Below are positions 46,237 through 57,846 of a stretch of DNA of 64,000 nt, one piece after another. How positions within the stretch are numbered: position 1 is the first letter of the stretch; every line of letters begins with the position of its first letter. The DNA comes from Epiperipatus broadwayi (Eukaryota > Onychophora > Udeonychophora > Euonychophora > Peripatidae), in NCBI GenBank assembly GCA_028023455.1, contig JAQFVV010000322.1:124001-188000 (forward strand), given 5' to 3'. The position numbers and the translations under genes are program-made. The notes below the pieces were generated by a model. That model saw nothing but the letters and a program-made list of their open reading frames with translations. It had not been told where the DNA came from and searched no databases.

Positions 46237-49200
46237 ATACAGAAAAGGTAGTCTTTATAATTTAAACTTAGCTTTTATCCATGCTTAGCATGCTTTCAAT
46301 ATGTAAATATCATAATCATAGTTATTACTTCTTTAATGTTACAAGCTTTTAAGTACACTTGATAAATATTTTAATATTAAACAACATTTAAATTTGTTTT
46401 ATTTGATATTCAAAAATATTTAAATTCATTTGAATAGTCCACCTCTTCTGTTTATTGAGAATCCATCTTTAGCTATTGCTCAAGCTTCTTTAATCTTTCA
46501 TTTTCTGTCTTCTCTCTCAGTACATACAATTCCCACTTTTGGCAAATCATATTTATGGACAAATGTTTGCTCATGATCCATAAATATTGAGAAATATTCA
46601 ACACTTGTGTGATGTATTGTATAGGTATTTATGCTGAGCCAGTCTCATTGAGAGATTAGCCTTGATTCCCCATAATATGAAATCTTACACATAGGTTGGT
46701 TGTATTGGATTTTGTAGATAATTTGGTGAGCTGATTCCATAGGCAGTTTATCCTTTGAATTGTTAAGCAGTTTGTTTAATGACGGGGGAATTTAAAAGCT
46801 TATGTTATATGTATCTAGGTGTGTTTTTTTTTAAATTTGGAATGACTTTTAGAATATATGTAAGTTTAATCCATTTTTTAATTTCTCCATAAGATAATAT
46901 TAAATCGTGCTATCACATTTCCAACGTAAAGCTGTAACAACAAATGGAAAACTAAATTAAATGGCTGAGCGCTTTCAAGAAGATGTACTTCTCATATTTC
47001 TAGCCAGTTATGATTCTTTCTTTGAAATCATTATATAAATAAATACCATATGCAAATTCTATGCAAATGAGTCACTAAGACCATCTTTTAGATATAGCAA
47101 AACATGCATCCTTACGCCTCTCAGTACAAACTAATTTTGCAGATGCGGGTTCAAACACATGTCCTGACAATTTTTGATGTTGTGCAAAAATTGAATTGCA
47201 TTCTGGATTCGTATGTGCCTTATTGTATCTATACTTGGGTTGTGATATCCTAGTAGCTATGGTGGCTCTTGTTTCACCATAGTATGATGCTTTGCATCCA
47301 TTATGAGGGCATGCCACTCTGTACACAGCCTGTGGGGTCTGATCAGAAACTACTAGTGTCTTTAGTGTTGTTAATAAGCCTATTAGTTTTCTATTTGTTG
47401 TTGCAGCTTTATGTTGGAAGTGTGATAGCACAATTTAATATTATCTTATTGAAGACAAACGTAAAGTATAAATCTACAGGTTATTACTTAATTTCTCCAT
47501 AAGTTGAGGCTGTATGGTTTTTTTTATTTTTTTGTAAAATCTATTAATCATATTAAGAATTTTGTTATGATTATATCCCAGATTTTTTAAGTCTTTGACA
47601 TATACTTCTATGTTTTTTTTTCTTGTCGGTCTCAAATTTGCATAATTTATAATTCCTGTATTAAAAACCTTTCAGTCCAGCATATTTGTGTGACAAAATG
47701 TTAAGGACTTGGGATGGATCACTCTTCTTATGTTTATTGGTTTTAATTTAAGATGCCTTTGAACATACAGATCCAAGAATTTAATTCCTTGACCTTTGTT
47801 TTTCTTTTCTATAGTCTAAGTTAAAGATGATGCTGGTTATAATTATTGATGAATTCTTGTAATTTGTGTTTCTGTTGAACAGATTAGTGTGTCATCAATG
47901 TACCTAACATACACTGTATTTGTTTTAAAAGACAAAAACTTTGGAATAATTATACTTTCAATTTTAATGAGGAATAAGCTGTAAATAATGCCACTAAAAT
48001 AGAGCCCCATTGTCCATTTATTTTCCATTCTATAATATTTTTCATTTGCTATCACAGTGATGTCTCCATTAACCGACTTCAGGACATCCATGATGAATTC
48101 TTTTTTGTTTAAATCATAATGAATACTTTGCAAAAATTCATATACAATTTCAATAGATTTATTTGTGATACAGAGTTGTACAATTTTTTAATATCTAGCA
48201 AAGCAATTTTATTATTAATATCCATTTTCATATTTTTAATTTTATCTACGTTTTCGTACAAAGATTTTGTTGTGTATTCTTCGAATCTAAATCATTTTTC
48301 AAACAGGTAGCAGTAATTTTGGCTGTTTTATTAAAAATACAAACCTTCAAAGTCTATTATAAGTTTTAAAGGAAAATTATCTTTGTGCCTTTGATAGTGG
48401 CAAAGATTCTCATTGCAATTGCAGTTGAGGAGTATGTCTTAAAATAGTCTACCTTTGTAAATGCTTTTCCGCTATATTTCGTCAATATGGATGTTATTAA
48501 TTTATCTTTTATGTATTTTAGGTTATGTAAGTTTATTGATTTGCAGATTCAGTTTTCTTCTATAGTCCTCTTTATTCATTAGAACGAGCTGATTACCTTT
48601 GCTTAACACCTATGATATCTTTATCATTTATGTATGTTCTAATATCATTCTCAGATCAAAGGTTATTGTGCAAATTCAGAAGTAAACTAGAAACTTTTGC
48701 AGTTTTCTCTATTATTCTATCTATCTTTTTGCAGGTCACTTTCAAACTTAGTTTCAATATCTGCTATAACCTCCATTTTGGAATTCCTCCACGTACCACC
48801 AACAAATTTAGAACCATTATTTAGAGAATTTTCCCTATTACCTCTGGGATTTGGTGATTAGATAAATTAACTCAATTATTTTTTTTATCAATGGTTTTTA
48901 ATATTGGATCTTGTTTGTTGGCCAAGTATTACAATTTTTTGTTGTATTTATCCTTCAATTTTAATACAAATCATTTACATTTTAAATTAATTTATTCTGG
49001 TCCCACGTAATTTTGCAATTTTTGCTGCATGTGGCACCTTTAATTGATCTATGAACTCCTTGTATAATCGATCTCAATAAGACTTCTTTCAATTAATATT
49101 TTCTCAAGTCGAAAAATTGCTTTTTTAATATATACGTGACAACAGTTAGAGAAAACTTAATTGTAAACATTTTTGCAAAGCAGCAAGACATTCTTATTTT

Positions 49201-49563
49201 CATATTAAGAAATAAAATTACATGCATATAATTTCCACTTTTGACAACTCAAAGTTATGGCCAGATGTGCATTAAGAGGGAAGACAAAGTGAAAGATTAA
49301 AGAGACTTGGGCAATAGCTAAAAATTAAATCTCAATAAGCAGGAAAGGCATAAGCATCCTTTTCTTGAAAAATTGGACAATTTAAATATTTTTAATATCA
49401 AATAAAACAAATGTAAATGTTGTTTAATATTAAAATATTTGTCAAGTATACTTAATTAAAAGCTCGGAATACTAAAGAAGTAATAATGCTATGATTATGA
49501 TATTACATAGCGAAAGCATGAATAAAAGCTAAGTTTAAATTATAAAGACTATCTTTTCTGTAT
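46237..49563 (-). mobile_element. Penelope-like retroelement with inverted terminal repeats
   Basis: A protein-coding core (reverse transcriptase then GIY-YIG endonuclease, minus strand) is flanked by arms of about 300 bases in inverted orientation: 46237 to about 46540, and about 49250-49563. Matching landmarks on the complement: ACAGAAAAGRTAGTCTTTAT, AATTTAAACTTAGCTTTTAT, AATATTAAACAACATTTA and GCTTATTGAGAT. Penelope-like elements are known for unusual terminal repeats, including inverted partial copies. No clear target duplication. Confidence 0.85.
47075..49090 (-). pseudogene. Penelope-like element RT/GIY-YIG protein, broken
   Basis: Minus-strand landmarks in family order: VNLSNHQIPEVIGKIL (about 48870; conserved N-terminal segment), KGNQLVLMNKEDYRRKL (about 48590; matches the ADKGN-VVMDKEDY motif of Penelope RTs), YYRMENKWTMGLYFSGII (about 48030; the Q-GxxMGxPLSP motif, decayed), VRYIDDTLICST (about 47900; catalytic YIDD retained), and finally VYRVACPHNGCKASYYGETR (about 47300; GIY-YIG with a preceding Cys pair). 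The C-terminal part lacks the INRN block of the other Penelope-like family in this window, so two lineages are present. Stops and frameshifts separate the pieces; inactive. Confidence 0.85.
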
Positions 49564-50019
49564 GAATGATCAGAATATTTAGTTGAATATTACAATTATC
49601 CATAAAAAGGGGGGAAAAAAATCAATATTAATTTTAGAAACCAACTATGCATTTAGCACATTAGCATTATATTCTTAGATAACCACAAGTCTGAGGCTAG
49701 TGTTTTGAAACTAAATTAAGATTCTAAAATTATTAAAGTCCACACTCTGCTATTGTGTCTTTATATTATATATATAGATAAATACATTAACTCTCAATAT
49801 TGGGCTAGAAGGGAGGAATTTTTAAATCAATAAATTTATTTCTAAATATTTTTGATTGAGTAATATTTTTTAATTGAGAAGACTGAAATTTTCTTTTTTT
49901 TAAATCTTGACAACAATGAATCAAATGATGTAATAGAAATTTTATATTTGCAATGCTAAATATTTATTTGTATTGTGCTAAGCTTAGCTTTCAATGTCAC
50001 TGTTGTTATACATAATTTA
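49564..50019 (+). other. TAF1 intron 4 sequence
   Basis: AT-rich, no recognisable feature. Confidence 0.6.
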
Positions 50020-51740
50020 AATGCTCTCTAACCATGACATAAGATAACTTTATTGGTAAAAGAAGCAATGCCCTTCTTTTATCTTTCTCTGTTGTTATAG
50101 ATAATTAAAATATCTTCTTATCAAAGCATAAGACAATTTTATCTATAAAAGGGACAATACTGTTTAAAAGTTATTTATAACAACAATGATTTTGAAAATT
50201 AATCTTGACACAATAACAAATAAAAGAAAAATTTCAATCTTCCTCAGTAAAAAAAAATATGTCAAAAACATTATTCTTTCTAACTGTTATATTTTGTAAA
50301 AATATATATGTTGTGTTAGTAACCATGTGGATATATGCTATAAAGATAGTTTGTACTCCAGAGAAAAATAGTAATGGAAATTTAATAGAGATAATAAGAC
50401 AATTTTATCTATAAAAGGGACAATACTGTTTAAAAGTTAAAAAAGATTGCAAGTAGTTAAAAGGAAACTTAGATGTAAAAAGATATTTAAGTTTCTAAAA
50501 ACAATGAAGAAAAAAGATTGCTGGAAAATAAATGAAACTTTATTTTAAATAGATTAGTTTGAGTTTAAAAACAACAAAGAATGATTGCATTGTTGATAAA
50601 ATAGACTTAAAATCAGATAGAGATTGCAGGTTAAAAGAAATGCACAAAAGATTACTGAAAGATAAACTAAGTGATGAATTATAATGCCTGATATGCTTAA
50701 AGGATTTTTAAATACAGAAAAAAACTGTTACTGTTTAATTTAAACATTAAGTTAAATTTTAACCAATCAAACAAAGGAATAAATACCTAAAGCACTAATT
50801 AAAAGAGAAAGGAATGTGAACGTATGCAAATTAAATGCCAGATAATAATCGTTATAAAGACACACTAGTCTTATGGATTGTTGCTGCCCTATTGAAATAA
50901 TCTCATGGATTGCTTCTACTCTATTGTTTCATCTAATGAGTTTTGCCATTACCCATTGGAATGTTAATAATTATATTAATGGATATTAAACTGGATGAAA
51001 AAAAGTATAAATAGTGTGTGCTGAAAGGAGAAAGCATATTTTGAGCAGCTTTTTCTTCAAGCATTGTAATGCTGTTGTGGTTGCTGTTTTGTGAATTAAC
51101 CTAGAAAAGGCTGAGGGGAAAATGTATAAACTTTTCTGCATCGAGGGATGTGTTCCCAGAGTCTGTGCCACTGAAGATGAAAAACAGCCGGATAGGAAAA
51201 CTTAGCATGCACTGGTCATAAATTGTTTGCATATGCCTGATAAGGCCCAAATTAGGATTGTGCATAAATGAACTGTGGATATAAACTTAGTTATTCACTT
51301 AGGTCCACCATGAGTAGAGTGGTAATGCAGTAGTCTGTGGTTATATTAACATTGAGGGTTTAGAACTTAAAATCAAGGACTCAACTGATTATGTTTGTAA
51401 ATCAAGCATTGCTTGAACCGGTATTGAGTTAAACAGGTTAACTATGTATATATAGTAATGTGTATATATTTGTAAATAAATATTGTTTAATCTTTATTTA
51501 ATGATGTTTTTCTTAATCAATAGGTTTGTTAATTGTTGGAATTCAGTATTGTTCTACTACCTAAATATTTGATTTATTTATATTTAGAAAAAAAAAGGAA
51601 AGTTAAAAAGGACAATATTATTTCTTTTACGAATAAAGTTGATTTATGCTGTGGCTAGAGGGCATTTCATTTATCTATATCAACAGTGATATTGAAAGTT
51701 AATCTTGACTCATTACAAATAAATATTTAATATTTCAAAT
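50020..51740 (+). mobile_element. LTR-like block with internal repeats
   Basis: ATAAGACAATTTTATCTATA and AAAGGGACAATACTGTTTAA occur together near 50130 and again near 50395. AACAATGATTTTGAAAATTA-ATCTTGAC near 50181 reappears diverged as CAGTGATATTGAAAGTTA-ATCTTGAC near 51683. A TATAAATAG (51006-51014) followed about 465 bases later by AATAAA (about 51475) has the TATA-polyA order of an LTR. The outer repeats may be a duplicated target region or element ends. The minus frame 50986-51171 is not called. Confidence 0.4.
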
Positions 51741-52411
51741 CTAATTTATATATACATACATACAAAATATTAATCTATGATGTCCGATATCATAGGTTAA
51801 ATGTATATTTTTACATATCGTGATGTAAAAAAATAATGAATTTGAGGAATTCTAAAATATTAGATTTTTTTCTTTGGAGACCACTTAAGAGTATAGATAC
51901 ATGCATTGAAAATTTGGCATGTTAATATTATAGTCAACAATTATTGAGGTATATAATGTCATTTCTGATATTTTTTCCTATTACCTTTTTTAGCTCTTCT
52001 ATGATACTGGACTTATGGGATACTATGTATAATATCTAAACATATATATATACTTACATTGATTGTGGTTCCCACTATAACCTAATTGGAATGTGGATTT
52101 ACTGCTGTATAATTATCAATTATGACCTAGTTTCTATGTAGTAATACAAATTATGAACTTATGATGAGAGACATTCAAGAAAAATAATAAATAAAATACA
52201 CCAATGGCTTTTGTCTATTAAATGCAACATATTAAATTTTAGTATGAACTTTGTATCATATTGTTTTCATTTATTCATATGCATAGATTTATTATATATA
52301 GTAAATAAACACGTTGAGAGAAAGAGAACAAGAAAGCAAATTATAATCTTAGAAATAATTTTAATAAATACATGTTTTAACTGTAAGTTTCTGTTTGTAA
52401 TTCATTTGTAG
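51741..52411 (+). other. TAF1 intron 4, last part
   Basis: AT-rich, ending in ATTCATTTGTAG (acceptor at 52411). Confidence 0.7.
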
Positions 52412-52502
52412 GATTCAAGAAAAATTAAGAACTATTAAAAAAACATTGGAAAGACTGGCACTGGAGAAAGAGGAAAAATCAGTTTTTAAAAAAGATTTGA
52501 AG
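52412..52502 (+). CDS. TAF1: TAF1 exon (visible exon 5): basic helical segment before the zinc knuckle
   Basis: A 91-base exon (acceptor TTTGTAG, donor AAG|GTTTGT). It completes Arg and encodes IQEKLRTIKKTLERLALEKE followed by EKSVFKKDLK. Human TAF1 reads RIQEQLRRLKRNQEKEK, a Lys-rich spacer, then PDLKLKCGACG. Here the spacer is shorter but the DLK junction with the next exon (LKCGSCG) is identical. The segment is predicted helical and highly charged. It ends in phase 0. Confidence 0.92.
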
Positions 52503-53369
52503 GTTTGTGCCTAAATGATGGTAATAATTATTGTACTTTGATAGATTAAAAATTCATTTTAGCATCTGTAATCTCTACATTTCTTAATAATAGTGTTTGT
52601 AATATTTAAAATTGAATGACTTGCATTATTCTTTGGACATGTTGAAAAAATTTTGAGTATGTTAATCTATTATATTTTTTTTCAATTAACTACTGAGAAT
52701 ATTATTTGTTTTTTCATATGAAATATGGACTATCACTTACTCAGGTTTGATCTGGTTTTCACATCTCCTCTCCCTAAGTTTTAAATTTTAGCAAATAAAA
52801 TACTAAACTTAAAATAAAATTTAGAATTTACTAATTAGGTCTTTTTTCTCTGTGCATGTGTATACTGTATTTTTGATTATTAATATCTGCATAAGAATAT
52901 ATAAAACAGTCTAATGAAGTGCACTTGCAGTTATGCTTGTAGGCATGCAAAAAGTCAACATAATTCTGTTGAATAGTACTTTGAATATTTAAATAATAGA
53001 ATAATAATAATCCAAATACAAAATATGTTTTAAAAATCAAAATAATTTTTTGCATAAGTATAAAATATTATATTCATAGTACTCATTTCACAACCTGTTT
53101 TGTTCACTTTTTGCATATTTTTTAACTTCGTAAAATAAAAGTTATGGAAACTGAAAATACTTAACAAATTATCAGTTATATTTTTTTTTATAATTCAAAT
53201 CATCTTAAAATGAGTTGGAGAATAAATATATTAATAATATTTTTGAATTTTTATATAATATATGTTTAACATACTTTTATTTTTCATTATAATTATTTAC
53301 AAATATATATAATTTTTATTTTCTGATAATTTTTTTTTAATCCTTGGGTTAAGTTGAATCAAAATAAAG
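52503..53369 (+). other. TAF1 intron 5, first part
   Basis: AT-rich; the minus frame 52831-53055 is low-complexity. No gene. Confidence 0.6.
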
Positions 53370-53750
53370 ATAAAGATGCAGTATTGAGAAAAGGTTAAGA
53401 GAGCATGAATTGGTGTACAAGTGTGTGAAAAGTAAAAATAATAATGAGTGCTTCAGTTTTCTTGGATCATGAAAGGACATGCATATATAAATTTAAGTTT
53501 GATCTTGAAAGTGTTAAGATTCTTCATGAAGAGAGAAACTATAATAAAAGAAAAATTAAGAAGGCAATTTTAATAAATAGAAATAAAATGAATATAATTA
53601 ATGGACATCCTGCCAATGTTAAAATTTGGAATTCATGGGATTTGAGTTGATGACATTTGCTTCCATTATGTTTTTTGAATTTAATGGCAGTTGAAGAGGG
53701 TTAAGGAATTAACCAAAAGTACTTCTGCTTATTGAAAGACTATATAATAG
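53370..53750 (+). pseudogene. Penelope-like GIY-YIG endonuclease fragment, second copy
   Basis: Homologous to 8505-9070 but on the + strand. It starts CSIEKRLREHELVYKCVKSK, frameshifts near 53440, continues SASVFLDHERTCIYKFKFD and then LESVKILHEERNYNKRKIKK, ILINRNKMNIINGH and VKIWNSWDLS up to the stop at about 53650. Homology continues into the 3' tail (GATTTGAGTTGATGAC, TTTAATGGCAGTTGA). The YIGES part is missing or eroded, so this is a shorter 5'-truncated copy. It shows that this Penelope-like family is dispersed in the genome. Confidence 0.75.
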
Positions 53751-54904
53751 TCAATTACCATTATGTTTATTATTATTATTATAGTTATTACAATAGTTTT
53801 TAATTAATGGGCATTTTATTTGTATTATATTTTATTATTAATGTTTAAATGATAAATACACACACATGCATTAACATATACTCAACATAACATTTGCCTA
53901 AGGGTTATTGTTGTGGGTTGTTAACTTCGTAAATATATGTGCTTTTTATTATTATTATTCAAATGATTCTCTCTTTTGCTTTATCTAGCTTGGCTCCAGA
54001 GAGTAGATATCCACACTATACTACATCTCTATCTCTGCCTGCTATGAAATAATGGATGACCATAATCATATGAAATGATTATATTATTTTAATATCAATT
54101 TTTTTTTTTAAATTAATAAAATTTAATTTATAATGTAGTAAAACTTTAACAAACTATTTTTTTTTTTTCAAAGTTATCAATAATCTTGTCTAATTGTAGC
54201 TCTCCATTGTATTTTATCCTCCATATATCTTCTCATTGAAAACTGTATCCTATAGTTATAGAATATTTTTGAGATAGTCTTTATAATCCTAAATGTGCTT
54301 TGTCTTTCTCATGAAAACCAAAGTATAATTCCCTATATCATTTATTCACAAGTTCAATGCCTTGAAGGTATACTCTTATAATAAGAGATTCAAAATCATT
54401 ACATCCAGAAAACTGAATTAAATGTATTATTGTAATCAGCAGTGAGGTTTATATTCCTTAACTTTTTTTGAAAATAAGTTTATAGATCTGAAAGATCTCT
54501 TTACAATAAATGCTGCAATAATAATTAATGGTATATTACTCAGGAAGTCATATACCATTTTAAAACCAGAAGGACCCTAGTTGAGCTATAATCCCATGAA
54601 GCATATGCTCTCGAATCCACCATTTTATTACTGCATTAATCCATTTGGTTCAAGTAAGATAGTAGTTTATATGATATAAATTAGCTAGTTCTATTTTATA
54701 GTCCCATCCTTTGATTATTATTGTTTTTGTTTTTTTGATTTTTCATAAATTTTTCTGTCAAATTTCTTTCAAGATCAATATAACATTTTTTATTATTGAG
54801 GATTCTTCTATGTAAAATAGCTTGTATAAAAGCATCAAAACATCACACGATTACCATTTCATATGCTTACACAGGCTATTAATAACAGTGGATGATGAGA
54901 TGAG
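53751..54904 (+). other. TAF1 intron 5 sequence
   Basis: AT-rich to about 54180. A slightly less AT-rich stretch (54180-54900) has no recognisable frame or ends. Confidence 0.5.
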
Positions 54905-57209
54905 ATGCACTGGGCTTCTCTTTTTTCGGAGTCAGGAATCTCTCAGCTACTATGCCAGGGAAACCTGTTAGCCACTTTACCTTCCCTTTCCATTCCCACC
55001 CTAAGTTCTTTCCATATTCTTATCTATCCTCCTCCATCCCATTTCCACAACATAACCTTTGTCAACTCCATGACCTTTATCTCTAAACACCTCATACCTT
55101 TTCCCAAACCCAGTATAAAAACTAAGAACCCACCTTCTATATAATCACTTTGTTTATATTTATTTTCTCACAACTTCATTATTTGTGCCCTTTCTGCTTT
55201 CAAGCATTTATATTCAATTAACAGATGCCTAATATTTTCTATGCCTTCCTTACATGACTTGCAGACTAAATCACCCATATTTTTCCATTTATGTGTATAT
55301 TCCCTTGTAACTAAAGATCAATTCTCCAGATGCCATATTGAATTTTTAAAATATCTGACTTGAGACACAATTTTCACAATAACTTTAGTTTTAATAATAT
55401 TAGAGCAAAAACTTCATATTGATAAATAGTGATTACAATTTAAAAAATAAGGCAAAAAAGAAATTTCAACATCCAACATAATTATTACTTTATTGTTTGT
55501 TCATAATTTCTAATTTATCATTAACTAAGTTTAAATTACATCTTCATTGATAATTTCTTTGTATTCTTCATAAAATTATCTTTCAAACCATATATAATAC
55601 TTCTTATCTGAGATAATCCATAGCTTTAGAATCTTCAAAAGTATTCGCATAAGAATTCTTCATTTTTATCTTGTATCCCAAAAGTTGACAAATTTCAAAG
55701 GTATCTATAAGATAAAGAGACATCCTAATCAAAGATACAAAACAAATCATTTCTAGAAGGTGGATATGCATTTGTCATCATAACAATTGGCTTTTTGTCT
55801 ATCTAAAACTAGAAATTATAGGCTACTGTCTGTATCACTGATGAGTTTCATCTCTTCATTTTATTTTATTTTTGTACATCAGTGATATTTATATTCTTTA
55901 TGCACACCAGTGATGCTATCTTGTTATATAATTTATGTGCATATAGTTCATTTGCTAGCTATAGACTTGAAAATAATGTGATACAAGATATGGCATAACT
56001 ACTGACTCCACAGCATGAGTATCAAGGCCTAGACAAGAATCAGAAGTTGATTCTTTGCCTGCATACAATTCCATGTGTTGTATGCATAACCATTGTGGCT
56101 TCCACTACACACACACCATTTGAAATCTCTCTGTATTGGTTTTAAGTGTTTATATTTTCACATGGTACTATGCCCAGTAAATTTTGTGATAGCTTTATCA
56201 ACTGAAACCTTTCTGTACATTTGATAATCAGTCTATTTTTATATTGCACTGCTCTATATTTGTAAATCATTATTGTTATACAAACACAAATATAAATGCA
56301 ATAAATCATTAAACCTTTTGAGAATCATTATGTCTATAAAATAAGGTTGCTTCAAACTTGGATCAGAGACCCAAAATTACATGGTATAAAACCACTTTTG
56401 TTATATTTCAATAATATTTGAATAAATTTATATACTGTGTACTACTTTTGTTATATTTGAATAAATTTATATAAAAGAACATAAATGATTTAATATTATA
56501 TAATTTATATACTACATTATAATTTTTTTAAAAATTATATATATATTTCAAAAAATTAAAATTTCATACTTACTACTGCTATTTCGCATTACGTTTATAA
56601 TGCATTCAAGGCCTTGATAAGTGAACCATTAGTATATTTTTAATCTAGTTTATTAATTACTAAGGCCAATGAAGATTTTCTGTCTTTGTCGTCCTGTGTA
56701 AATTAGAAAACTGACCAGAAAAAAAAAAAAATTAAATGCACTTACTAATAAAAATATTCATAAAAAATTCAAATTTTATCAGATATTTCATTGTAATACA
56801 TAATTTCAAAGAAAAAAAAAAGCAGCAACGAATGCTGTGATTTCTGTTGACATCATGCTTATATTTTTTGCTCAATTTAAAAAATCTTAGCAAATCAGTG
56901 CACGAACTTATTAGGCCCTGTAGGAAAGCAACCAGTTAAACAGTAAACTACTTTCCTTTCTATTATCATAAATTTAACTCTCACCCGATATTCTGTTTAT
57001 TTCTATATATATTTAAACTTTTTTTATTCTCCATACTGAGTTTTCCATCTCTCCAACTTCCTATTCTTTATTAATGCATCTTCTATCCCATTCCTTTCAA
57101 CTATTATACTCAACAATTCTTTTAACACAATCATACCACCTTTCGTATAAGTATACTGACATAAATTTTTTATCCAAATCTTCTGCATTCCATACCACCT
57201 TTCTCATCC
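54905..57209 (-). mobile_element. Non-LTR retrotransposon 3' part, split by an insertion
   Basis: 54930 to about 55315 is homologous, same strand, to 41050-41425 (landmarks AATCTCTCAGC, CATCCCATTTCCACA, TTTTCCATTTA-ATGTATATTC). About 56937-57209 is homologous to the adjoining 41430-41690 (AACTACTTTCCTT, ATATTCTGTTTATTTCTATA). Between them, about 1.6 kb has no counterpart in the other copy and must be a later insertion. The pieces cover the C-terminal part of ORF2 and the 3' end, reading on the minus strand, with stops. Confidence 0.8.
55316..56936. mobile_element. Unidentified 1.6-kb insertion within the retrotransposon
   Basis: Defined by comparison with the uninterrupted copy at 41030-43152. 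No terminal repeats or coding frame recognised. The middle (55750-56330) is less AT-rich and ends with AATAAA-type motifs near 56300. It could be a solo LTR or short element plus AT-rich filler. Confidence 0.45.
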
Positions 57210-57212
57210 ATA

Positions 57213-57846
57213 GTTAACTCTATATAGTAGTTCCACCAAGTGCAAGCCTTCATAATCAATGGATGCAAGAAAGTTTGTGCATAAAATCCCTATCCCCAGA
57301 CTAGTTTCTAGCTTGTGGTTTTCATCATTGAGGAGCCTTCATTGATTATCAAGGCTTGCACTTAGTGGCACTACTGTATAGAGTTAGCTACTGTTATTAA
57401 CAGCCTGTGTACGCATATGAAATGGTGATCATGTAATATTTTGATGGTTTTATATCTATTCTGACCATATGATAATGGTGACTGTGGTTTTTGAAAAATC
57501 AAAGACACCAAAGTATATAGATGCTGAACTGAGTTCAGATCTATATGAGTATACAGGTGAATGAGCTTGGATTGAAAACATTTTTATGTTTTTGTCTTGG
57601 GCTCCTAGTTTTATAATTAACCAAGTAGTTAATAGGTAGTTGCTGGACGGTTGCATTTGATCCTAAGATCTAGATGCAGTGCTCTCAAATCTAAGACTCA
57701 TCACTGATGAAGCCACAAGTTAGAAACTAGTCTTTGGATATTTGATGAATAGACATTAGATACCAGATTTTATGCACAAACCTTCCTGCATCCATTTATT
57801 ATGAATGCTTGCACTTGGTGGCACTACTGTGTAGAGAGTTAGCCAC
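57213..57846. mobile_element. Inverted-repeat element with three terminal copies
   Basis: Left arm (57213 to about 57330: TAGTTCCACCAAGTGCAAGC, TTTGTGCATAAAATC, GACTAGTTTCTAGCTTGTGG) and right arm (about 57700-57846: CCACAAGTTAGAAACTAGTC, GATTTTATGCACAAA, GCTTGCACTTGGTGGCACTA) are inverse complements. A third copy of the end (GGCTTGCACTTAGTGGCACT, 57351-57393) sits inside in the same orientation as the right end. Non-coding. It lies precisely between two oppositely oriented retrotransposon pieces. Confidence 0.75.

Noticed and set aside
55848-55875. Hammerhead-like ACTGATGAG
   Set aside because: No GAAAC partner after a closing stem and no cleavage-site context.
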